Assembly (NCBI GenBank): GCA_024752435.1
Contig: CP103031.1
Coordinates: forward strand, 496,001-560,000
Direction: 5' to 3'
Length of the DNA: 64,000 nucleotides
DNA from: Allantophomopsis cytisporea
Taxonomy: Eukaryota; Ascomycota; Leotiomycetes; Phacidiales; Phacidiaceae
Shown here in pieces: positions 1 to 11,370 of this stretch. The position numbers and the translations under genes were made by a program. The first letter of the stretch is position 1. The number at the start of each line of letters is the position of its first letter. The notes beneath the pieces are model-generated. The model made no database searches. It saw only the letters and a list, made by a program, of their open reading frames with translations, and was not told the origin of the DNA.

Positions 1-1492
1 GCCCCTGCCGGATTGACTGGGTATGGAAAAGTCTGCTGGTGTTTGGCCTCCAGTGTTGGTTGTGCTCTACTTGATACGCTCCGACTAGCTGCGGCTCGGT
101 GCAAGCATCACTTACCTTGACGACGTTCCTTGACTTCGGAGTAAAGCCATTACTTTCGACATATAAGTTCTCGGCAGCCGTCGACCATGAATTGTTTCAA
201 AGGTTATGGAGTTGAAACTTCAGAGTGAGGGTTTGCAATTCAAAGCAGTGACAAAGGCTATGGGTCTTCGGACAATCGGTATTTTTACTGAAACGGCCTG
301 CTGTGTCTCCTCGTCCACTTTTTGAGTGGATACGCGCAGAAACGATATCTGACCCAAACGGAAAGGAAGTTCAGGAACAAGTTGCAACGGGGAATACCTC
401 TCTCCACACTCCACGATGCAGCCTTCCCACTCCCGGCATTTCGAGTGAGAATCTTAAAGAATTCTTGCTAAGATTGGGGCTTCATAGCAAAGAAATGCTT
501 ACTCCAGAATTCGTATAGACTCCATCAATGCAACTTAAAATATTCGTACAGTCCGGAGTTTATGGGGGACTATGAAGTGCAGGCTTTTACACCAGCCCTA
601 CGCCATCAACGGTGAAGCTTCTCGAGTGCCGAAGCCATAAACGCATCCCACCACGTGCCCACCTACTATGCATTGTAGTTAGTACTGGCTGCGAGACGCC
701 AGGATAGTCGGGAACATCAACGATAGAAGGGATTGGTTATTCGATTCGCTGCCAATGCCCAAGCGCCAAGGTGAGAAACATTTTGAGGCTTTTTGCAATG
801 ACGATTTTGGTGGTCTAGGACGTCTGAAGTTTCCATCTGAAAGTTCCAAATCAAAGCTTAGCAAGAGATCCCTGGTCCTTCCGCGTAAGCTCATCTGCGT
901 ACCATACTCGATTAAGTTTAGACGAGACGACGAGGCTCGGGCAACATCGACAAATGTTTGGATCACTTTGACGTCTGTTGTTAACTCCAGTGCTATTGCA
1001 TCACCAACAACATTTTAGGACCCATCAGATTAGAATTAGAATCGTCAAGCATGTTTTAGTACTACGGAGTAACGTTTAAGCACCGTCTTCCTGTTCCGTA
1101 CCCTAATGCTGTTTGTCGACTATTCACGACCGCTTCTCCATCTGCAATTAATACCCTCTACTAATCCTCATGATATTCAGCAACCAATCAATCTCTACTA
1201 CTAGACCACAAGGCGATAGTATTGTTGCTCCACATCTTAACTGAGATCCTTGTCTTATTCCGGTTTAAGTGTATAGCTTTACGTAGCGACTATCCTACTT
1301 CTCAAGGAAACATTCACGAAATCGGACCAACTCCAAAGTCAATGCGCGGAGCTCATCCTAGTAACCCTCTCAAGTGCTTTGTACCTTGATATGCGCAGGG
1401 AGTATTCGATAGAGAGACATTGCGTAAGCTAGGGATTTTTATCAAAGCTTCTTCAGATACAGGATTACATGGTAAGACTGTTTATATATTCT
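1..1492. other. gene-less left flank
   Basis: No convincing gene. Short open frames exist on both strands; the longest coherent one (minus strand, about 679-1015) has no start codon near its conserved-looking beginning and matches no family I recognise. The last 100 bases are the promoter of the GH3 gene that follows. Confidence 0.5.
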
Positions 1493-1499
1493 TTGTACT
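1493..1499 (+). promoter_or_regulatory. TATA-like box of the GH3 gene
   Basis: TATATAT lies 90 bases upstream of the ATG at 1583 and is followed by a pyrimidine-rich stretch (CTTCCCTTCGTCG), the usual fungal core-promoter arrangement. Position and motif only; no transcript evidence. Confidence 0.4.
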
Positions 1500-1582
1500 T
1501 CCCTTCGTCGTTCTTTCTTCTGCATCGCCGACTCCTTTGGCGCTTTTAGTATCTACTTCATCAGTCTTTCACTCATCTCACA

Positions 1583-3964
1583 ATGAAGTACAACCTCAGC
1601 CACATCATTGGCGCTTTTCTCTTGCCTCTCGCCGTGAAAGCGCAGAACTCCACAAACTCCTCCACCACCGATGCCTACATTCTTTCTTCCGGAGCCATCG
1701 ACCTCGGCGAGTGGGCTGATGCCTACGCAAAGGCTGCTGCTTTCGTCGCCGGACTCACCAATGCCGAGAAGGTAGACATCTTCACTGGTAGTAGTGTCAC
1801 CTCTGCCAACTGGACTGCCCTTGAATTCAAGGACGGTACTCAGTCTGTCCAGGGATACGACTATGTCACAGGGTTCTCTGAGACTTCTGCCCTCGTTATG
1901 ACTTGGGATAAGGAAATGATGTGGAACCAATTCAAGGCCGTATCAGCTGAGTTCTACGGGAAGGGTTTCCAAGTCACCAATGCTCCTACCTCGCAACCAC
2001 TCGGAAGAACCCCATGGGGTGGCAGAAATGTTGAAGCTTTGGGTGCCGATCCATACTTGAACGGTATTGCCTTTGGTCTTGGAACGAAGGCCTTCTCCGA
2101 GACCGGTATTATCCCAGGTGGAAAACACTTCTTGCTCAACGAACAGGAGACCAACCGTCAAGCACAAGGCACCTCCACAAATGCTCCCTATTCTAGTGTC
2201 GCCGATGATAAGACTCTCCACGAGACCTACCTTTGGTCTTTCTATGATGGTGTCAAAAACGGAATGGGCGCTGTCATGTGCGCTATGACCAAGGTGAACG
2301 GCACTCTTGCCTGTGAGAGCGAACACCTTCTTCAAGCACTCCTCAAGACTGAGCTTGGATTTCCGGGTCTTGTCTTCCCAGATGTAGGCGGTCAATCCAG
2401 TGCTATGTCTTCTGCTAATGGTGGACTCGATTACGGGTCCAGTTCCATCTGGAGCAACTCAACCCTTGAAGAATGTCTCCAGAACGGCACTTTCACTCAA
2501 GCTCGTCTTGACGATATGGCTATCCGTAACGTCATTGGATACTACTATGTCAACTTGAATAACGGATCGGAGCCAGCCTATGTGTCTTCGACTGATTATG
2601 TTGATGTCCGTGCGAACCACAGCAAGATCGTTCGTGCCAATGGTGCTGCCTCTTTGGCCCTCTTGAAGAACGAAGGTGTCCTCCCACTCACCAAGCCTCT
2701 GTCAATGGCTATATTCGGTGCCCATGCTGGTCCAGATCTCGCTGGCCCTAACTATGAGTTCTCCGTCGCTGGAACTCCGGATACTTACGATGGCCACCTT
2801 GCTGGTGGCGCCGGATCTGGTCAGACCTCTTTCCCATACTTGATTACTCCATACCAAGCCCTCAATGCACGCGCTGCCTCTGATGGTACCATGTTTCGTC
2901 ACATCATGAACAACACATGGACCGATACTATCAGCAGTGGTATTTCGAAGAGACAAGATATGAGTATGAGTGACAATGGAACCGCTCCAAGTGGAAATAG
3001 TACTGGCTCTATAGGCGGCGGTGGCGGCAGTGGCGGCAGTGGCGGCAGTGGCGGCGGTAGTGCTGTTGCTGGACTTTCAGGAGGAACTTCCTTGACACAA
3101 TCTTTCTCCGGTTATGCTTCTGGCGCTGAAGTTTGTATTGCTTTCCTTAACGCCTTCTCCGGTGAGGGTGGTGATCGGTCTGAGCTTCGCAATACCGAAG
3201 CGGATGAGATGGTTAACACCATTGCATCTAACTGCAACAACACCATTGTTGTGGTGAATACTGTGGGCCCACGTATTCTTGACTCGTGGGCTACCAACGA
3301 GAATGTCACAGCCATTGTGTACGGAGGTCTTTTGGGACAGGAGTCCGGAAATTCGCTCATTGATGTTCTCTATGGAGACGTAAACCCCAGCGGCAGACTC
3401 CCATACACGATCGCTAAGAATGAGTCCGACTACAACGTGGAGATCTGCGATACAGCAGTGTGCAACTTCACCGAGGGTAACTATGTTGATTACAAGTACT
3501 TCGACGCCTACAATGTCACCCCACGCTACGAGTTCGGCTTTGGTCTCTCCTACACCACCTTCGACTACTCCAATGTCTCCGCCACCGTCACCAACGCCAC
3601 TGCCCTCGCCTCTACCTACCCGACTGCTGGTCTCGCCGTTGGTGGTAAGGCTGATCTCTGGGATGAGGTTATCTCCGTCTCTGTCAACGTCGCTAACAAC
3701 GGCACCCTTGACGGTAGCGAAGTCGCCCAGCTCTATGTCGAGTATCCAGCGGCTGCTGATCAGCCACTTCGCCAGCTTCGTGGCTTTGAGAAGGCCCTCA
3801 TTGCTACTGGCACCTCTGAGAGTATCACTTTCTCCCTCCGCAGAAGAGACATCTCCTTCTGGGATGTCGCTGCTCAGGAGTGGGCGATCGCTAAAGGTGA
3901 TTATGTCTTCCATGTCGGTGCTTCCTCAAGAGATTTGAGAGGCTCGGCTACAATCACTGTTTAA
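1583..3964 (+). CDS. secreted GH3 family beta-glucosidase-like protein
   Basis: Intronless, 793 residues. A signal peptide (about residues 1-20, ending VKAQ) is followed by the GH3 barrel with the family blocks PLGRTPWGGRN and KHFLLNEQE, then an alpha/beta sandwich and a C-terminal fibronectin III-like domain. GH3 enzymes release glucose or related sugars from beta-glucosides outside the cell. The nucleophile is probably D267, but it sits in FPDVGG instead of the usual SDW. The acid/base candidate is E528 in SGEGGDR, which is a good family match. Between the two catalytic domains lies an inserted segment with a Lys-Arg pair at 456-457 and a pure Gly/Ser linker at 478-493. Many NxS/T sites fit secretion. 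Length is near the family norm (about 800-870). The GH3 call is sure; beta-glucosidase specificity is not, because the nucleophile region is divergent. Confidence 0.93.
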   Translation: MKYNLSHIIGAFLLPLAVKAQNSTNSSTTDAYILSSGAIDLGEWADAYAKAAAFVAGLTNAEKVDIFTGSSVTSANWTALEFKDGTQSVQGYDYVTGFSETSALVMTWDKEMMWNQFKAVSAEFYGKGFQVTNAPTSQPLGRTPWGGRNVEALGADPYLNGIAFGLGTKAFSETGIIPGGKHFLLNEQETNRQAQGTSTNAPYSSVADDKTLHETYLWSFYDGVKNGMGAVMCAMTKVNGTLACESEHLLQALLKTELGFPGLVFPDVGGQSSAMSSANGGLDYGSSSIWSNSTLEECLQNGTFTQARLDDMAIRNVIGYYYVNLNNGSEPAYVSSTDYVDVRANHSKIVRANGAASLALLKNEGVLPLTKPLSMAIFGAHAGPDLAGPNYEFSVAGTPDTYDGHLAGGAGSGQTSFPYLITPYQALNARAASDGTMFRHIMNNTWTDTISSGISKRQDMSMSDNGTAPSGNSTGSIGGGGGSGGSGGSGGGSAVAGLSGGTSLTQSFSGYASGAEVCIAFLNAFSGEGGDRSELRNTEADEMVNTIASNCNNTIVVVNTVGPRILDSWATNENVTAIVYGGLLGQESGNSLIDVLYGDVNPSGRLPYTIAKNESDYNVEICDTAVCNFTEGNYVDYKYFDAYNVTPRYEFGFGLSYTTFDYSNVSATVTNATALASTYPTAGLAVGGKADLWDEVISVSVNVANNGTLDGSEVAQLYVEYPAAADQPLRQLRGFEKALIATGTSESITFSLRRRDISFWDVAAQEWAIAKGDYVFHVGASSRDLRGSATITV
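3014..3061 (+). repeat. in-frame 9-bp repeat coding a Gly/Ser linker
   Basis: Repeated GGCGGCAGT units inside the GH3 gene encode GGGGGSGGSGGSGGGS (residues 478-493). The unit is a multiple of three, so copy-number change keeps the frame and only alters linker length. Confidence 0.9.
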
Positions 3965-6002
3965 ATAGTGGTAGTGTTCTTGTCTGTATATAGTTCTGAA
4001 AATAGCGTTTCTATGATATACCCAAATCTATTCTTATTAGTTTTACTGCTCATTTATTATCTCGTGCAAAATCATGTTGGAATACCTAGCATTAGCTTGG
4101 TCTGGAGAGTAATCCAGAAAACGAGAATCTTACATGACCTGGAGAATTATCCGCAGTGGATCAGATCGTGTTTTGTCCAACTTCTCCTTTGAGTTCCAAA
4201 TTGTTCATTTCACAAAAATGGCGTAAGTTCGTGAGGAGGCATATCAGAATATCGACAGACCGTCAAGGTATCTTAGTGCTGGCCATCTTAGAGGCCTTAA
4301 ACTTAAACTTATATTCTTAAAATTTAGTCTACTTGAATCCATGTATCCGACTCGTCAGGAAAACCTTTGTATATGACATTGGTAAACTAAGTCTCCCGAA
4401 TGACTAAGTTGTCATAGTGGTCTATTATCGCAGTAAGTGAGGATAGACATCACATAATCTTATATGCATTTTCTGAAATAATATAATAACGATCTCAGCA
4501 ACAGCAAAACATCTTTCTATGGAGAGTATTTCCGATGAAAATGCTCTCGGACCTGCTGCAGGTTCAAAGACATAGACATGACAATGCTTCATAAGTTACA
4601 ATTCTGCATTACTTCATGCAATTGTCTCTCTGACAGCCTTTCAATGCAGCAAATACAACGAGACAAAGCGTAATTCATTGTCGATCTGAACCATCCAGTA
4701 TCGGGCAGAAAAAAAGACAACGTTTCAAGGAATCGAGGCTCTGCTACATGCACTCACCAACCAAAAATGCCAATCAATTACCCTACCATATTTCAACCGT
4801 CTCAACCAAACACAAGCTGAAAAGGCACATGTTCCGTGCAAGGTCGCATGAAGTTGCCAATACGGGCATATCAAGCAAGCATGCATATGCGTAACTTGCT
4901 GATAGTAGCACCCTTCAAGCTCAAAACAGCGTTATCGATGTTCATGCTACCACCTCCTCCAGCTTCACGTAAAAGACCTTCCTTCTTTGCGCCCATCATG
5001 CGAGTCGTTGACATCACCACCACGTTGTGCGAGCGTGGCCTTCCGCATTCGACATGCTGGCATACTTCTGATCCTTTATGCTGGCTTGCACTGCATATCA
5101 TCAGATAGCTATGCGATGGTGATAACGAGTTGAACACTCGACTCTGCTCTGCTCTTATCATCTCAGCCCTGCTGCAGATGAAAACGTGCCGACCCCGCGA
5201 TTGCTCAAAAACGCGCAACCCAGTTCCTAGTCAGGATGTCGGCAGCGATAGTGCGCAATGTATGTAAGTGCACAGTGCAAGTGGTAACGCTGATTCGCTA
5301 GGCCAATATGGATCTTGCGGATTCACATTTGGAAGTACTCAAAACTCCCTCGTTGACGCTCTTGAAATGACTGATTCTTGAATACTACGAATTATTATAG
5401 CTAGACATCCAATTATGACAGCGCTGAGCTAGACAGTTATAATCATTGGAACAACTAACTTTTGAAACCCCCAGTTTCAGTAGTATGAATAGGGCCCTGT
5501 GTTGGCTGGTGTTCGGTGTTTCCGGGAATACTATTGACCGCAATCCCTACTCCACAACGGCAGCACAGGCTTGCAGGGCAGGACTTATCAGTCGTCCACA
5601 TCTTCTGCCGTAAGCGCTGCACGGGTAATGGTTCTCTGATTCAAGGGCCAGCTCAGCGATCTTGAACGTGTCAGAGGTCCTTTTGGTGCTTACGGCGTAA
5701 TGGAAACAGAAACATTGACGAGTAACGCCTTGAGCTGGATGGCCGGTGGATGTGATAAGGGAACGTGAGGAGTCTGGTGACTTTAGCTCCACAGTCCGCT
5801 ACTGACCTAGTCGTCCAGTCTGAATCGGCCATCTGAGCTGTCACCTAATAACATCGCATATCATCATATCAGGTAGGTACGTAAATGAATGTAGGTACAT
5901 GTAGGCGGTCACAAACTCATGGCATTATGATTTCTTATATCTATCCTTGAATATTTTCAAAGTCTCATTTTGAGTTCGGCTCTCTGTTTTCATCTGAACA
6001 TA
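3965..6002. other. 2.0 kb intergenic region
   Basis: AT-rich 3' flank of the GH3 gene, then sequence without any open frame that resembles a protein. A minus-strand frame at 5547-5792 starts at a non-ATG codon and is not supported. No RNA gene was recognised. Confidence 0.5.
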
Positions 6003-7012
6003 ATGCCTGAGCATATCATAACCCTTCTCAAGCTCTTCGATTCTTCGCGCCTGTCATACCTCAAATGCAGGCGACGGTGCCAGAAATACAAACATACCGA
6101 AGGAATACTCTTTGAGCAGCATCAAAATCTCACCGAGAAGAAAGCATATAATAGCATCTGCGAAGTTCACGTTCCTATAGTGTCATTGGCACCAGATCCG
6201 CAAGCTCAATCAGGGTTTTTTACTCGTCTGCCGCCTGAAATCCGACGTTTGATTTACGAGGAGGCCATTGGAGGAAATTTATTTCATTTCGTGAAGAAAG
6301 CAGATCGCTTGGGCTTCAAGAAATGTACTGGGAAGGATAGGCACCGGACGTGCTACAGCGACGAATTGTGGGCAATTGAGTCGGCTGATGGGTTGTATAA
6401 AGATAGGACTGATGGCGGGCCGTTGTCCCTGCTGCTGAGTTGCCGCAAGTTGTATGCCTCTCAATTCCTATCTGCAAGAACTCGGAGCCCTTCAAATATT
6501 TAGCACTAAATTATGAAATGTGCAAAGCTAACAATCACAGTCACACAGAGGCGACATTCCTCCTCTATACACACAATACATTCTCATTTCAGAGTCATTC
6601 TCCCCTGCTCGACTTACAGACACTCTTGCCACCGGCCTATTTCCACAGCATAACCTCTCTCCTCCTAAACTGGTTCCTAAAAGCTGAAGTCTTCGGCGAC
6701 CGCCCGCCTACACCCCCAGTCTCACTCTCACCTTCAACATTGCCCTCACCCGAGCATGAGCAAGAACTCGAGACATGGCGGCGCGTATGGGCCGTTATAG
6801 CAACCATGCAGCAACTACATGATGTCAGGGTCACCCTTAGCATGGTGTGCGCTGATATCAGTGACGTGCAAGAGGCGCGCATCTTAGGGCCGTTGTGTAA
6901 GGTACATGGGCTCCGGACTTTTGATGTTGAGGTTCCATGGACGGCGAGTAGGGAGGTGAGGAATGGGCTGCCGTTTAGGATTGTTAAATGTGGGAGGGTG
7001 AGAAGGAACTGA
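6003..7012 (+). CDS. DUF7730-like fungal protein of unknown function
   Basis: Two exons, 6003-6451 and 6541-7012, give 306 residues. The 89-bp intron begins GTATGC and ends GCTAACAATCACAG with a perfect branch point; splicing joins LLLSCRK to FHTEATFLLYTHNTF, restoring a block that is split between two frames without it. The pattern LPPEIRRLIYEEAIGG (about residues 76-91), followed by LLLSCRK and YTHNTFSF, is the signature of a common fungal domain (DUF7730, similar to the 2EXR group) found in large paralogous families. Their function is unknown. No signal peptide or membrane segment. I chose the first in-frame ATG. The call rests on remembered family patterns, not on a search. Confidence 0.75.
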
Positions 7013-8570
7013 ACTTTTTTGCCAAGGAGGGGTATACATATCTATTTGATTTAGTGAGATTCGAGGGATGGCGTTGAGGGAGCGTTTGGACATTCAAGTA
7101 AATTGCTCCTCTAGTAGATATTGCTTGGAAAGAACAAGTGATGGTAGGTCTGCAATACTGCGCTTTAACATCCTGTCATATCAAATGAGAAAATTGAGCC
7201 GCTGACTTCACAGACTCTAGGTACAGTACAAAAGCGGAAGCAGAAGCTCGTACGCTTTTGAGCAAAGAGAACTGGATCCCGTAGCAGATCCAGAATTGCC
7301 GTACATTTTAGGACAACAGTGACCACCGCACTATCAATGACATGTTCTGATACTCGATTATGAGTCTATATACAAATTTTGTGTTCCTCTACGTATAGTC
7401 ACTTATAGTCCTCTCCAGCTTTACAGCCGGTGAGCCTGACTCGGGTCTTTATACACGGTGAGACATTTTTCAAGAGAGTGTACTGTAGCTTGCCCAATTA
7501 GGAAGTCTTCCAATATGAGAGACTTGAAAGTGAGAGTCGGCTATTGCTTATATCTTGACACTCGCATCTCTACTCACAAAGCAGTCAGAACGTCCATATA
7601 GATCCAAACAGCCAGACATCTGATATAAATCTCCTTTGGCTACCCGAGGGGGGCGAGCAAGACACGCAATCAAGGGTTTGCAAGCTCGAGCTCGCAACCA
7701 AAGCCAAGGGAGATTCAGATGAACACCTTCGTGGATTTCTGGTGTCGAGTGTAGTAAGGAGCAGCACACTTAAAAGCTGTCCCAAGTATTGAAAACTCTG
7801 TATTCTTTTTGCAATCACATTCAACTATCTTCATATTTCTCCTGCGTGCATTTCTTTTGTAATTTGTGTCTACGTGCAACGAAAGCATAACTAACGGTAG
7901 TTCTGAATGAGTAAGGTGATAATTGCACTTGCTATAGTCTATCAGAAATCATATAACGTATGAGCCTATAAATTCATTACGGGCAGCTCTCTTAAATTCG
8001 TAGGAGTCTGTGAGGTTATAAATATATAACTACTAGTTGTAGGTGGTGCTCAGAACGTTGAGCAAAATAATGACTTAGGCTTGGTAGTGAGAAGGCGGAT
8101 GGCGACAAGGCGCGTTATGATGATGTTTCCCAGAAGTGAGTAACATCTGAGAAAAGGAGTAGCATGGGCGTAGCATAGGCGTCTATACTTTCAAGACTCT
8201 CATGTATGAGCAAATAGTCCTATATTGTTGACGAAAACATTATTACCTACGGCTGACCCAAAATGACCACATCAAGTTTAATGACCAAAGATTCATTCAC
8301 CAGAATACCAGGCATCCCCTTCAAACACTTATGTATTATATGTACTCAGCTCAAGTACTCTCACTTACAGCTTTTACAGCCCATGAAGCTGGGGTCTTAG
8401 CCATAAGAGACTATGTACTGTGTCAAAGTGCTGATATCAATAACCTTCTAACCACAAAAAAGCACAAACTCGATCTTCCCTTCCCAGTCATTTTTAATCC
8501 ACTAAGCCCACCATCATAATATATCCACGTTATCACAGATCTATTTATCCAAACCCCAATCCAACCATAT
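7013..8570. other. 1.56 kb intergenic region between convergent genes
   Basis: Separates the 3' ends of the DUF7730-like gene and the CorA gene. Only short frames without family resemblance are present. No tRNA, repeat array or transposon was seen. Confidence 0.5.
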
Positions 8571-11370
8571 CTAAACAATTCCATAGATTCGCTTGGCAAT
8601 AAAGAAGCACGTAAGACCAAATCCAAGAAGACCGGCAGTAATACACCAGAACCATGTCAAATTACCCTCGTATTCCTGGCCAGGAACCCAAACGTTCATA
8701 CCCCACATACCGGTGATAATGTTCATGGGCAGGACGATTGTTCCCAGAACCGTAAGTTTGCCGAGGACGTCAGCGGTCTGTTCCTGCCGCTCGTTCATGC
8801 GGATGTTGATTTGAGCAAGGTAGTTTCCGTGGGAGCGGGCGAGGATTCTGAGTACAATTAGCAAGTGTTCAATAGGACTTGTATGAGGAAAGGAAAGGGG
8901 AACGTACTTTTCATAATGGGACAAATTGCCTGTCATGGTGACAATGTGGTCCTGAATATCGCCCAAATATAGCCCAATTTCGCTGCGTGGCGCTACCTCC
9001 CAATGTTCGTTGCATCGCTTTGCAAAGCCTTTAATGACATCCGCCTTATTGCCTAGTAATCTATAGAGACCCATGACCTTCTTTCTGCAATCACCAACGC
9101 GACGCAGCATATCGCCTCCACTCTCTCCACTTGTCCCATCGCCGGCATCGGATTTCTTCTCAGAGTCGCGCGATGGACTTGACTTGTCTAGGGGAGAATG
9201 CAGCTGTAAGATAGCGTCATCGATGTCATCTACTTCGTCTTCAATGTTCTGAATCAACGGCGCAAAAACGTCGGTAATGTCGTCAATGATGGCATAGGAA
9301 ATCCAATCACTGGACAGGATCAGGTAGTCCTTCAACTGCCTGATGCGGCGTCGGACGTTGGCTGGATGCGGCGTTAAGGAGAAGTGGAAACTGATCACAC
9401 CCTCGCGAAACACCACGACATACATGTTCACCGGCTCCAGGAAATCCTCGTTGTTCATATCCTGTTCGAAACTGCGGTAGTTGACAAAATAGTAGTTGCG
9501 GAAGAGTTCCACTTTTTCGCGCGCTTCTTGCATCATGATATCTTCAGCCGTCAGAGGATGAATACCAAAGGTCTTGGAGAGGACTTTCATTTCCGCATCC
9601 GTAGGTGATAAGACATCCAACCACCACGTAGGCCTATCTCCGTAGCGTTTTGGCTTTTCCTGCTTCTCTCTTCGGTCATTAGGGGACTTAGCACCCATTG
9701 GTGTCTGGCGTCCAGAAGTTTCATTAGATGAACGTTGCGGTTCCATGGTTGATCTTCGAGAAGCATTACCTTCAAGTACAGATTCTTGCCGTTCGAGAAT
9801 TGATCCTTGGCGTGTTGGAACTCTAGACTCACCATTTGGGCCATTGACATGATGCAAGAAAGGGTCATTAGGGTGCTCTTCCTCCTCTTCCTCATCAGAA
9901 GAAGAGTCACTCAATTCAGGAGGATCAGGGATGAAAAGCTCACGGAAACTTCCACCAGGCTGAACAAGCTCCGAAATGCTTTGACTATGAATGGTACTTT
10001 GAAATTCTTCGTTAAAGTATGTGAATCGATATGGTGCGTCGTCTTCGGCACGATGCCACCCCTTATGAATTGGTCGTAGTCGACCACCGATGAGTTGCGG
10101 TTCCGTGATTTTCTTCGCACGCCGCTCTTCGCTCCGTCCTTCTTTCTCGAATCTACTCCACTCATCGAGCATAGCCAGATCAGGCCACTTCCCTCTGCGT
10201 CTTCTCTGGCCACCACGTCTGTATGGACCGCCCTCTCTTTGTCCCATATCTTCATCGGCCATTTCTGACATGCCTTCGATAGGAAAGCAAACATCTTCCT
10301 CTGCCTGCAATGCAATTGTGTGGCGTCGTTGGTCAAAGGCCGAATCTCTTCGTGGAGAACCTGGCATAGATCCTTCCTGCGCCTCATCGTTTATGGATTC
10401 CTCAAAGGGATTACTTCTACCAGGAGAATTCCGCGATGGGAAATCATCTCTGACCATCATATCCCCAAAACTCATATCACGATTGGTGGCGCCCAATTCG
10501 GGACTGCCAGGTATGGATGGTGGGTAGTTGACATTATAGTCATCTTTTGCTCCTGTTCCCTGTCCAGTCGTCGGTTTATCAAAGATAGTCTTCTTCCTGC
10601 TCTTTGAGGATGATATACTTGATGGTCTCCTGTTTCGACGTCCAGTGCCTTCACTGCTGCCATACTGTCCTGGGGCAAGTGCGGCGCCCGAACTCTTTGA
10701 ACGTCCAGCACCGGGTAAGAGTGGCGATCTTTCGTCACTAATATTGACGAAATCATCCTCTTCGTCTCCACCACCATCCCCTCCAGATCTCGCGGTCTTT
10801 GGTCGCCTTCTGTTGGAATTATCCTCGCTGACGAAGGGATTCGTGTATTGGGGGCGGTATGCAGTCGGGCTGCCGGTGAATGAAGGTGCGCCAAAACCAC
10901 TTGCCTGACCAATGGTGGAGGATCGACGCGGTCTCATCGACAATTGTTCTCTAGAGTTATAGGATCAGCATCACACCCTTGACATACGTCAACTTGACTT
11001 ACCGGTGATCAAGCAAGCTCTCACTCTCCAGACTTGTGTTACTCAAATTGCGCCCTTGGACACGATAGAAGCTCGATCTTGCCGCATCTTTTACGTTCCG
11101 ACTAGACTGTACAGTCTGTGGCATTTCAGACCCGTCGTCAGAAGCCGTGGCCGCAAAGGATTGCCTCCTCCTCTTCTTCTTGCCACCCCTGTGATTCCCT
11201 CTCTTCTTTCTCGATGACGAGGGTGTCTGTACTTGCAGGTCCGGTCGCAGTGTCGAAGTCGAATGCTGATCCGTGGTCGACTGAATGGTTGTTGGAGCTG
11301 GGCGCACAGGAGATGATTGATCTCTTGATGAGGAGGGCGCAGTAATCTTTGGAGTCGGTGGTGCAGGCAT
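8571..11370 (-). CDS. CorA-family Mg2+ transporter, ALR1/MNR2 type
   Basis: Three exons on the minus strand: 11370-11003, 10950-8908, 8847-8571. The introns are 52 bp (GTAAGT..CTCTAG) and 60 bp (GTACGT..ACTCAG). The second intron is a multiple of three and leaves the frame open, but splicing it restores SHYEKILARSHGNYLAQ, which is conserved in the family. The product is about 895 residues: a long Ser/Arg-rich, acidic N-terminal cytosolic region, then the CorA domain, and two C-terminal membrane helices with the diagnostic GMN motif after the first (ITGMWGMNV). Members carry Mg2+ across the plasma membrane (ALR1) or vacuolar membrane (MNR2); the sequence does not tell which. The start is the only in-frame ATG of the first exon (MPAPPTPK). 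Confidence 0.92.

Noticed and set aside
679..1015. Minus-strand frame reading VIQTFVDVARASSSRLNLIEYG
   Set aside because: Composition looks protein-like, but there is no ATG near the start, no recognised family and no joining exon.
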